From Acidimicrobiales bacterium (lineage in GTDB: Bacteria > Actinomycetota > Acidimicrobiia > Acidimicrobiales > Acidimicrobilacustridaceae), in contig JALOLR010000008.1 in NCBI GenBank assembly GCA_025455885.1, forward strand, positions 124,001-188,000: 64,000 nt of DNA, written 5' to 3'. A program made the translations under genes and the position numbers. This document shows, piece after piece, positions 58,103 to 64,000 of the stretch (position 1 is the stretch's first letter; every line of letters starts with the position of its first letter). The notes below the pieces were generated by a model, which was not told the origin of the DNA, did not search any database, and was given only the letters and a program-made list of their open reading frames with translations.

Positions 58103-58563
58103 CCGATCCGGTTGACGGTTTGCGGCGCTCGCGGGGAGCCGTCTGGCTGGTCCCACTGTTGCTTCCCGTCGAGTGCGTCCACGATCTTGTCGGCATCCCA
58201 GGAGACGATGGAGTCGGCGTGCTGCTCGAGGGGCACCGGCACCTCGCAGCCCTCAGAGCCGGGTGCCCACACTCCGATGATCTCCTTCCCCTGCTTCTCG
58301 GCGTACTCGATCTCCCAGTCGACCCATTCGTGATTCTTGGTGTCAGGTGTGATGATGACGATGACCTTGCCCGCGCAGTTGATGGTGGGCGCTAGAACCC
58401 CGGACTTGATGTAGTCCTCGCTCGACGCCTTATTGGGGTTCTCAGTCGTGATTGAAGAATCCCTGATTACAACGTTTCGTCCAGCGAGCAGCGATTTGAG
58501 ATCCGTCACGAGGGCGTCGTCCTCGTGGCGGTGGCTGATGAACACGTTATGGATGTCTGACAC
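58096..58563 (-). CDS. TIR-domain protein, Thoeris ThsB-like (MTH538 type)
   Basis: The 155-residue protein is a single TIR/MTH538-fold domain: HNVFISHRHEDDALVTDLKS, an insertion with SSITTENPNKASSEDYI, VIVIITPDTKNHEWVDWEIE (predicted catalytic glutamate in the EIEYAE helix) and GKEIIGVWAPG. In Thoeris systems ThsB-like proteins convert NAD to a cyclic ADP-ribose signal after phage detection. It starts at GTG 58563, divergent from the second TIR gene (86 bp between), and is coupled to Nmad2 downstream. Confidence 0.85.
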   Translation of the reverse strand: MSDIHNVFISHRHEDDALVTDLKSLLAGRNVVIRDSSITTENPNKASSEDYIKSGVLAPTINCAGKVIVIITPDTKNHEWVDWEIEYAEKQGKEIIGVWAPGSEGCEVPVPLEQHADSIVSWDADKIVDALDGKQQWDQPDGSPRAPQTVNRIGC

Positions 58564-58648
58564 TCCGCCTCGGACCTCCTGCTGAACCCGGTCCCCCCAT
58601 GCTACGAAGGGGGCGTGACAGTCGGGGTGGTGCGGAGCGGATGACCTC

Positions 58649-59878
58649 GTGCTGATCCCGCCCGTTCTTGAGGTTTTCGTCCTCTGGCACCCTGGCGATG
58701 AATCAGGGAAACAGATCGCCGACACGCTCCTGAAGCACTTTCACGGCACAGCGTTTGCTGGTCTCGTGGGCGGAGCGGTCGAGGTCTACACGCGTAGCGC
58801 TGGATGGGATGACCCCATCTCCGCCCCGCGCCCTCTGCCGTTCGTTGAGCCGCTGCCGAATGGCCTCTCGTCTGCCGCTGTCACGGTCGTGGTTCTGGTG
58901 CTCGGGACGCACATGGCCCGAGCCGCGCAGGGCGATGGCCCGTGGCACTCCTACCTTCAGACGCTCGCCTCGGCAGCCCAGGCAAACCCAGACGTTGCCG
59001 TGTTCGGGCTCGGGGTCGACGACGCCGCCATGGCATCTGGGTCCCGGCTCGCCGAGATATTCGGCGACAAGCAGCTCCTCACGAGCGCGGGGGCGACTGA
59101 TGGAGCTGTGCTCTGCCGAGATCTCGCGCACTCGATCACCGGCTTCGTGGACGGTTCGGCAGGCGAGCCGCTACGGGTCTTCATCAGCCATACGAAACGG
59201 AACTCACCGGAGGAGGAGCCAGATCGGGTGCTCGAACTCGTGTCCCTGGTCCGGGCGGTGATCGGTCAGACTCACCTGCGCCCGTTCTTCGACGCGCAGG
59301 ATCTGCAGCCTGGAGTCACATGGGAGGAAGAACTCACGAGCGCAGCAGCGACTAGCGCCCTGCTAATCGTGCGGACCGACCTGTTCGCGAGCCGGGACTG
59401 GTGTCAGCGGGAGGTCCTCGCGGCTAAGCGCGCCGACATGCCCATCGTCACCCTTCAGGCACTTCGCGACGGCGAGGAACGAGGGTCATTCCTCATGGAC
59501 CACGTCCCTTCGGTGTCCTGTGATCGAACTGATGTCGACGAGCAGCGCAGCGCGATCGAGAAGGCACTGAACAAGTTGGCCGACGAGGCACTCAAGCGCT
59601 CACTCTGGAAACACCAACGCTCGCGACTGGCCAGCTACGGCTTCGACTGGCTTCCCGCCAACGCACCCGAACCCATAACGCTCGCGGCGTGGCTCCACAC
59701 AATCGCGAAGAAGCCGATACCAGACGACCGCCTCTTCGTCCTCCACCCCGACCCCCCGCTCGGCCACGCGGAAATGGAGTCGGTCAACGACCTGCTCGCA
59801 GTCGCTGACCTCATCGGGCTCGTGGAGATCTTGACCCCTCGCACCTTCGCGAACCGAGGGGGGCAAGTACGTCCATGA
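58649..59878 (+). CDS. TIR-domain protein with N-terminal Rossmann-like region
   Basis: The 409-residue protein has an N-terminal alpha/beta domain (residues about 1-155; VFVLWHPGDESGKQIADTLL, VTVVVLVLGTHMARAA) and a canonical TIR domain (about 170-320): LRVFISHTKRN, RPFFDAQDLQPGVTWEEEL, LLIVRTDLFASRDWCQREVL with the catalytic Glu, and MPIVTLQAL. The C-terminal 100 residues are helical. It starts at GTG 58649 and its stop overlaps the SLOG gene. It likely makes or degrades an NAD-derived signal. Confidence 0.85.
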   Translation: MLIPPVLEVFVLWHPGDESGKQIADTLLKHFHGTAFAGLVGGAVEVYTRSAGWDDPISAPRPLPFVEPLPNGLSSAAVTVVVLVLGTHMARAAQGDGPWHSYLQTLASAAQANPDVAVFGLGVDDAAMASGSRLAEIFGDKQLLTSAGATDGAVLCRDLAHSITGFVDGSAGEPLRVFISHTKRNSPEEEPDRVLELVSLVRAVIGQTHLRPFFDAQDLQPGVTWEEELTSAAATSALLIVRTDLFASRDWCQREVLAAKRADMPIVTLQALRDGEERGSFLMDHVPSVSCDRTDVDEQRSAIEKALNKLADEALKRSLWKHQRSRLASYGFDWLPANAPEPITLAAWLHTIAKKPIPDDRLFVLHPDPPLGHAEMESVNDLLAVADLIGLVEILTPRTFANRGGQVRP

Positions 59879-60747
59879 CCAGCGACGACCCCGATCTCAT
59901 CCCACGCGAGGCGCTCGACGGCATCACCGTCGGGCTCTCGGTCTCCGATAGCGCTGACCTCGCGAGGCTCGGCCTGGACTCGAGGCACGCCGACCTAGCG
60001 GTTGGTGAGATCGCCCGCGCGATCCTCTTGGCGGGGGGAGTTATCGCCTACGGGGGCCGGCTGCGACCGTCTGGCTTCACGCAGCAGGTCATGAACGAAG
60101 TTCGGCGATTCGGTGCGACACGACAGTCTCTCCGGCTCTTCGTCCCTCTTCCTGAACACCTACCGATGAGTCGCGAGGAGCTGGACGAGATCGACCGTCA
60201 GCTCGGAATCTGGGGGACGCTCACAACACTGGACGAACATGGCGAACCCACTGACTGGCGCCGTATGTCACAGTCGGAGGAGTCGCTGTCGGACGTCGAA
60301 CGAGCTGCGTCCTATTCGGGGCTACGCCGGCAGATGGCCGAGAACACCCACAGCCGGGTCCTAGTAGGTGGCAAACTACGCGGCTTCCTCGGCGCGATGC
60401 CTGGAGTGGTGGAGGAGGCGATTTTTGCAATCGAAAGACGGCAGCCGATCTATATGGCTGGTGGATTCGGCGGCGCCACAACCGCGATTGCCCGGCGCCT
60501 TGGCGCTGGCCCGTTCGACTGGCTTCCACCAGGCCTCCCCGAGGGCGAGGATGACGCATCGGTCCAAGCGGCACTCGAGACGCTTCACACCGTCGCGTCT
60601 GACGCCGAATGGAATCTGCAGGCTGATGGTCTCACCGCAGAGCGCCGGATGTTGCTTAGCGCCTCACATCGCCCTGGGGAGATCGCGTCGCTCTGTGTTG
60701 GCGGCCTAGCTGCGGCACTGACCGACCAGCGCGCCGAGGGGGTCTGA
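59875..60747 (+). CDS. SLOG-like (Rossmannoid nucleotide-binding) sensor protein
   Basis: The 290-residue protein has SLOG features: IARAILLAGGVIAYGGRLRP near residue 45, SRVLVGGKLRGFLGAMPGVV and EEAIFAIERRQPIYMAGGFG with GATTAIARRL. SLOG domains bind nucleotides or NAD-derived signals; in Thoeris ThsA the SLOG domain binds cyclic ADP-ribose. No effector domain such as SIR2 is fused, so the effector would be one of the neighbours. The ATG overlaps the TIR stop by 4 bp, and its stop overlaps the next ATG by 1 bp (TGATG), so all three are coupled. Confidence 0.78.
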   Translation: MTSDDPDLIPREALDGITVGLSVSDSADLARLGLDSRHADLAVGEIARAILLAGGVIAYGGRLRPSGFTQQVMNEVRRFGATRQSLRLFVPLPEHLPMSREELDEIDRQLGIWGTLTTLDEHGEPTDWRRMSQSEESLSDVERAASYSGLRRQMAENTHSRVLVGGKLRGFLGAMPGVVEEAIFAIERRQPIYMAGGFGGATTAIARRLGAGPFDWLPPGLPEGEDDASVQAALETLHTVASDAEWNLQADGLTAERRMLLSASHRPGEIASLCVGGLAAALTDQRAEGV

Positions 60748-61739
60748 TGCAGTTCATCACGCATCGACGACCGCCTCGACCCGGTCCTGGGTACGACGTG
60801 TATTGGCAGTTCGCTGCCGAACGCCAACAGGTCTATCGGCACCGTCTCGACGGCCTCACTGGGTCGGCCTTGACCACTGACCCTGTACTCACCGCTCATC
60901 GCTTCACGAACGTCTACCGAGCCAGCGATCGGGTGAGCCAGTACCTGATCAACAACGTGATCTACGATGAGCCGCGGGATTGGGCCGATACCTTCGTCCG
61001 AGTCCTCGTATTCAAAGTGTTCAACCGGATCGATACGTGGGAATACTTGCAAGCCACCACCGGCGAGGTCGGCGTGGCGGCGCTACTGAATGAAGATCTC
61101 GACCGGGCGCTGGCTGAAGTGCCGACGCATCGCCCCATCTACAACGCTGCGTACATCATGCCTCCGCCAAGGAGTGGAACCGGAGCAAAGTTCCGCCGCC
61201 ATCTCGGTCTTCTCCGCCACATGGTCAGCGACAGGGCTCCCCACAAAGTCGGATCAGCACCTTCGATGGCAGCAGCCTTCGACGTACTGCGGTCGTATGA
61301 GTCGATCGGCCCATTCCTCGCGTACCAGTTTCTCATCGACCTCAACTACACCCCTCACCTGTCATTCTCTGAAGCGGACTATGTCGTCGCCGGCCCAGGG
61401 GCGCTCCGGGGTATCCGCAAGTGCTTCACCGACGCTGGCGACTACTCCCCTGCGGAGGTAATCCGATGGGTCGTCGAGCAGCAGGTTGACGCGTTCGATA
61501 AACGGAACCTCGCCTGGCACGACCTCTGGGGTCGGCCTCTCCAGCTCATCGACGCGCAGAATCTCTTCTGCGAGGTGGACAAGTACACACGGCAGGCACG
61601 CCCGGACCTCTCGGCCTTCGCTCCTGGCTCGCGAATCAAGCAGCGATACAGGCCGGCCGCCGCGCCTATGTCCGCTTGGTTCCCTCCGAAGTGGGGAATC
61701 AACGAGGCTGTTGTCGCTGATCTCAGCTGCCGTGATTGA
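60747..61739 (+). CDS. HMUDK-helical/alpha-GPT pyrophosphorylase-like protein (hypermodified thymine)
   Basis: The 330-residue helical protein has the family pattern YDVYWQFAAERQQVYRHRLD, RFTNVYRASDRVSQYLI, VLVFKVFNRIDTWEYLQA and FLAYQFLIDLNYTPHLSFSE. It corresponds to the helical domain described for 5-hydroxymethyl-dU DNA kinases and alpha-glutamyl/putrescinyl-thymine pyrophosphorylases of phages with hypermodified thymine. Here it stands in a bacterial TIR/SLOG operon, so it may recognise or act on modified thymine as effector or sensor. Activity is inferred from the family. Immediate coupling to SLOG supports a shared role. Confidence 0.72.
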   Translation: MQFITHRRPPRPGPGYDVYWQFAAERQQVYRHRLDGLTGSALTTDPVLTAHRFTNVYRASDRVSQYLINNVIYDEPRDWADTFVRVLVFKVFNRIDTWEYLQATTGEVGVAALLNEDLDRALAEVPTHRPIYNAAYIMPPPRSGTGAKFRRHLGLLRHMVSDRAPHKVGSAPSMAAAFDVLRSYESIGPFLAYQFLIDLNYTPHLSFSEADYVVAGPGALRGIRKCFTDAGDYSPAEVIRWVVEQQVDAFDKRNLAWHDLWGRPLQLIDAQNLFCEVDKYTRQARPDLSAFAPGSRIKQRYRPAAAPMSAWFPPKWGINEAVVADLSCRD

Positions 61740-61902
61740 CACACCCGTCAAGTGGCGCACCGCCCGTGCCACCAGTTCACGCGCGCTGCCGCGGGTAGCC
61801 TGGGCGCGCTTGCGTCGGTTCGGTCATCCGCTCCCCATGGCGACGGTCACCTAGGGCAGCCGATCGGGAGCCTGATCCCGATCGGCCAGCGACACCCGCG
61901 GC

Positions 61903-61919
61903 TGTGAGCTAGGATCACA
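61903..61919 (+). promoter_or_regulatory. Inverted repeat overlapping a candidate -10
   Basis: TGTGA-GCTAGGA-TCACA is a perfect inverted repeat with a 7-base spacer. TAGGAT within it (61910-61915) would be a -10 box 34 bases before the ATG 61949. It may be the operator of a second transcript for the last two genes of the island. Confidence 0.5.
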
Positions 61920-61948
61920 CCGATGTAATTTGTCCGACGGAGGTGGCC

Positions 61949-62578
61949 ATGAACGATCCCCGGCCAAGAGAGCAGCCGGCTGCGGCACCCGAGCTGCTCG
62001 AGCGGTCAGTACGAACGCTCGTTCGCGCAGCCGCTGCTTGTGCTTCCTTCTGTGAGCACGTCGAACACAACGAGCCCGGCACCACCTACGGGGTCACAAT
62101 GGCCGCCGATGAGATGCGGACCATGGCCGCAAGCCTCGCCTCCGCATCCGGGCTCTCGCTGCGCAGGGCCTACGCCGAGCGACTCCGACAAGTCGAGACA
62201 TCAAGCCTTCTGCGGTTCGCAGATGAGCGCCAATCACCCGTGCTCGCCGGGGTCAACGCACTTGCTGACGCCCAGAACTGGGACGAGGTGCAGGTTGCCC
62301 AGATGATGCACGACCGACAGTTCCACCCAGACGTGTTTGGACTGTCGAAGATCGACCAGCTCCGCCACTACACCTTCCACGTCACGAAGCTGGCAGGCCT
62401 GTTTGTGGACGCAATTGACACTGGTACGTGGAGTGATTTCCAGAGTAAGAGGCTGCCAGACATAGCTATCTTCGGCGTGAAGTTGTCGACCGTTTGCAAC
62501 GAGAGACTCCCATCCTCGCCCGTGGATGAGCTGCAAGTTAGTCACTCGATCGCGTCTGTGACGCCGGCGCGAGGCTAA
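61949..62578 (+). CDS. Uncharacterised protein of the TIR/SLOG island
   Basis: The 209-residue protein is helical with ERSVRTLVRAAAACASFCEH and SGLSLRRAYAERLRQ, then FADERQSPVLAGVNALADAQ, VAQMMHDRQFHPDVFGLSKI and DQLRHYTFHVTKLAGLFVDA. The HxxxDxFGLxKxDQxRHYxxHxxK pattern has conserved-looking His/Asp residues as in MazG-like or other metal hydrolases, but I cannot assign it. ATG 61949 has GGAGG 5 bases upstream. The stop overlaps the next start by 1 base (TAATG). Confidence 0.6.
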   Translation: MNDPRPREQPAAAPELLERSVRTLVRAAAACASFCEHVEHNEPGTTYGVTMAADEMRTMAASLASASGLSLRRAYAERLRQVETSSLLRFADERQSPVLAGVNALADAQNWDEVQVAQMMHDRQFHPDVFGLSKIDQLRHYTFHVTKLAGLFVDAIDTGTWSDFQSKRLPDIAIFGVKLSTVCNERLPSSPVDELQVSHSIASVTPARG

Positions 62579-63015
62579 TGGCAGGGTTCTGGTCGACCGA
62601 AACCCTAAAGCTCCGGCTGCCGGCCGAAGGCCTCGTTGATCCGTACGAAGCAAGGTTCGTCCAGAACTGCTCGTACGAGCTCCGGCTCGGCTCAGAGGTA
62701 TACGTCACGGGGGAGGACTCCAAGACCAAGCGACGCGTTGAGCCGAGCGACCAAGTCAGAATTCCGCCAGGTCAGTTTGCGAATCTTCTAACTGAGGAAA
62801 CGGTTCGGATCCCTTCTGATGCACTCGGCCTGATCTCTGCGCGATTCAAGTGGAAGCAGCGTGGTCTTGTAAACGTCTCAGGCTTTCACGTCGACCCTGG
62901 GTACGAGGGAAACTCGACCGCCTCGACGACGCCACCGCCGCGCTGGACCGCGCCATCGAGTGCAGCACCAACGAATCCGAACGCTCCTTCCTCCGCCGCC
63001 GAGCCGAGGAACTGA
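62578..63015 (+). CDS. Truncated dCTP-deaminase-like protein with foreign tail
   Basis: The first roughly 110 residues match a dCTP deaminase/dUTPase-like fold: CSYELRLGSEVYVTGEDSK, VRIPPGQFANLLTEETVRIP, LGLISARFKWKQRGLVNVSG and FHVDPGYEG. The normal continuation (GxLTLExxN-type strands and C-terminal motif) is gone, and the remaining 35 residues are a low-complexity reading of another gene. It may be inactive. The ATG shares one base with the preceding TAA. Confidence 0.75.
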   Translation: MAGFWSTETLKLRLPAEGLVDPYEARFVQNCSYELRLGSEVYVTGEDSKTKRRVEPSDQVRIPPGQFANLLTEETVRIPSDALGLISARFKWKQRGLVNVSGFHVDPGYEGNSTASTTPPPRWTAPSSAAPTNPNAPSSAAEPRN

Positions 63016-63050
63016 ACGAGACCGTGACCCCGCCCGGCGATCGAACCTGA
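62908..63050 (+). pseudogene. C-terminal remnant of an ECF sigma factor (SigJ-like, TPR-type)
   Basis: In the frame ending at 63050 the translation is KLDRLDDATAALDRAIECST, NESERSFLRRRAEELNETV and TPPGDRT. This TPR-like AALDRAI..NESERSFLRRRAEEL pattern is the usual C-terminus of sigma factors with a DUF6596-type tail. It begins abruptly at about 62908 in the middle of the truncated deaminase, so it marks a junction. Confidence 0.7.
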
Positions 63051-63097
63051 CGCCACCACCGGTCGCGCCCACGTCAGCACGGTCGAGGGCCGACTGG

Positions 63098-63475
63098 TCA
63101 GGCGGCCAGTCGAGTAGGGGATGGAGCGGTTCTGCTCTCGCGGAAGATGAGCACGAGTGTGGCGATGTGGACCACCGTGATGGCGAGGTTGCTGATGACG
63201 ACCGGGTTCTGGAGCGTGCCGACCGTGAACGGGGTCGTCACCTTGTACAGGACCTGGACGAGGAGGAGTGCGGCGGTCATCCGACGATTAGGCCGGATCA
63301 GAAGCACCAGCGAGAGCACGGCGATGGCCAGGTAGATGGACAGCAGGATGCCGCGAGCCTGGGTCGACTCGCCGTAGGCACGAGCGACCCATCCGGTGTC
63401 GAGCGCAAGTCCGAGGCAGATCGGGACGAGCACTGCGATGTTCAGTGACAGTGAGAGCGTGATCATTCGACGCAT
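63098..63475 (-). CDS. Four-helix membrane protein
   Basis: The 125-residue protein has four hydrophobic helices (SLSLNIAVLVPICLGLAL, ILLSIYLAIAVLSLVLLI, TAALLLVQVLYKVTTPF, ISNLAITVVHIATLVLIF). ATG 63475 has GAGGAG 7 bases upstream. It resembles small actinobacterial membrane proteins of unknown function. It is the downstream neighbour of the TetR gene, so it could be its target. Confidence 0.72.
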   Translation of the reverse strand: MRRMITLSLSLNIAVLVPICLGLALDTGWVARAYGESTQARGILLSIYLAIAVLSLVLLIRPNRRMTAALLLVQVLYKVTTPFTVGTLQNPVVISNLAITVVHIATLVLIFRESRTAPSPTRLAA

Positions 63476-63505
63476 GGCGTTCTCCTCGGCGGTGATGGTC
63501 CACAC

Positions 63506-63560
63506 GGTGGTGGTGGTGGTGGTGGTGGTGGTGGTGGTGGTGGTGGCGGCGGCGGTGGTC
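63506..63560. repeat. GTG trinucleotide microsatellite
   Basis: About 12-13 tandem GTG units (continuing into GGC units) lie upstream of the membrane protein gene. No coding role is supported; length variation could affect expression of the two minus-strand genes. Confidence 0.75.
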
Positions 63561-63599
63561 GTTGTCGTTGTTGATCTCGGTGGGGTGCGGCTCTCGGAG

Positions 63600-64000
63600 C
63601 TACACCGGGTCCAGGGCGATCGCGCGTGCCGCTCGTCCGGCAGCCGCGGCCAGCGCGTCGGCGTCGGCGGGGCCGCTGGGCAGTCCTTCCCACGGGCCCA
63701 TCTGGACGACGCCGTGAGCGAGCGACCAGGTCATCAACGCTCGTCGGGCGGCCTCCTCGGCGTTCAGCGTCGGGTTCGCTTCCGCGATGGATGCCGCAAG
63801 GGTGGCGAAGGTTCCCAGCGCGACTTCCTGCAGGGCGGCGGCGGTCGTGCCGGTCCGCTGGTGGGGCGGCATCGCGAACATCAGCCGGTAGTGGGTCGGG
63901 TGGGCCCAACCGAAGCGCACGTAGGCCGCCGTGATCGCTTCGAGACGGTCCGCGTCCGCGCCGGCGACGTCGGCCTGAGTGGCGGCGAGGGCCACGAAGC
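63600..64000 (-). CDS. TetR-family regulator, 5' end outside window (WHG-type C-terminus)
   Basis: The 133 visible codons encode the C-terminal ligand-binding half: TAAYVRFGWAHPTHYRLMFA, ALQEVALGTFATLAASIAEA, and RRALMTWSLAHGVVQMGPW. The WSLAHG motif fits the TetR WHG (TetR_C_33) group. The DNA-binding N-terminus is beyond 64000. The adjacent small membrane protein gene at 63098 runs in the same direction and may be its target. Confidence 0.85.
   Translation of the reverse strand, partial: FVALAATQADVAGADADRLEAITAAYVRFGWAHPTHYRLMFAMPPHQRTGTTAAALQEVALGTFATLAASIAEANPTLNAEEAARRALMTWSLAHGVVQMGPWEGLPSGPADADALAAAAGRAARAIALDPV

Noticed and set aside
62850-63050. Possible separate small gene starting at 62850
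   Set aside because: The N-terminal part is a shadow of the deaminase; only the part after about 62908 is real and it is a sigma-factor remnant.
63506-63560. The GTG repeat as a poly-proline coding region on the minus strand
   Set aside because: The frame is only a shadow of the microsatellite; it has no support beyond the repeat.
1-64000. CRISPR arrays, rRNA, tRNA genes and IS transposases
   Set aside because: I looked for repeat-spacer periodicity, tRNA-like cloverleaf sequences and transposase motifs by eye and saw none convincing. A tRNAscan run would settle the tRNA question.

Overview
The window is about 70% G+C, gene-dense and chromosomal. It reads as a member of the Actinomycetota, most likely an Acidimicrobiia-type bacterium. 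Support comes from an F420-type luciferase-like oxidoreductase, a DUF2252 protein, DUF6325 and MDMPI/DsbA families, many GTG starts, TAnnnT -10 boxes 6-7 bases before start codons (leaderless transcripts), and four NarL-type two-component systems. This placement is an inference from gene content; no rRNA or tRNA gene was recognised. All functional calls are from reading the translated sequence.

Layout. 1-7 kb: a truncated CHASE/GAF sensor, a SDR/phytanoyl-dioxygenase pair divergent from a CMD-TetR-dehydrogenase operon, a MOSC protein and a short HTH/WYL regulator. 7-21 kb: mixed housekeeping and transport (SulP transporter, GNAT, large arylsulfatase, DUF6325 pair, MalT-like LuxR regulator, a glutamate-receptor-like potassium channel, DUF2252, a small sigma-like factor with an overlapping partner, enoyl-CoA hydratase). 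21-28 kb: two NarL-type two-component systems arranged back to back around two paralogous small membrane proteins and a lipoprotein. 28-36 kb: DoxX-type membrane proteins, a flavodoxin, small redox proteins, a TetR-DsbA-MDMPI operon, several broken genes, and a lipoprotein dehalogenase-like hydrolase. 36-43 kb: two more two-component systems flanking an ABC exporter pair. 43-53 kb: a Brp/Blh carotenoid oxygenase, a second copy of a DoxX segment, two toxin-antitoxin modules (HepT/MntA and a Phd/VapC pair), a ferredoxin, DUF305, DUF72, and a CBS/Cys-rich/F420 oxidoreductase group.

54.2-62.9 kb is a defence island bounded on both sides by truncated foreign gene ends. It holds a ScoMcrA-like phosphorothioate-sensing HNH endonuclease, a NERD nuclease, a second HNH endonuclease, a divergent pair of operons with two TIR proteins (one Thoeris ThsB-like, one TIR followed by a SLOG-like sensor), an Nmad2 protein, a hypermodified-thymine HMUDK-helical/alpha-GPT-pyrophosphorylase-like protein, an uncharacterised protein, and a dCTP-deaminase-like protein whose 3' half is lost. 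The combination of TIR/SLOG nucleotide signalling with enzymes tied to modified thymine is the most interesting content of the window.

The window carries many recombination scars: gene 3'-end fragments of the HNH and NERD genes elsewhere in the window, a roughly 470-bp segmental duplication (29.0 and 44.7 kb), a duplicated promoter with a perfect palindrome (36.4 and 40.3 kb) joined to an in-frame chimera of ABC-transporter pieces, and several genes with internal deletions. The window ends in a TetR regulator that runs off the edge.
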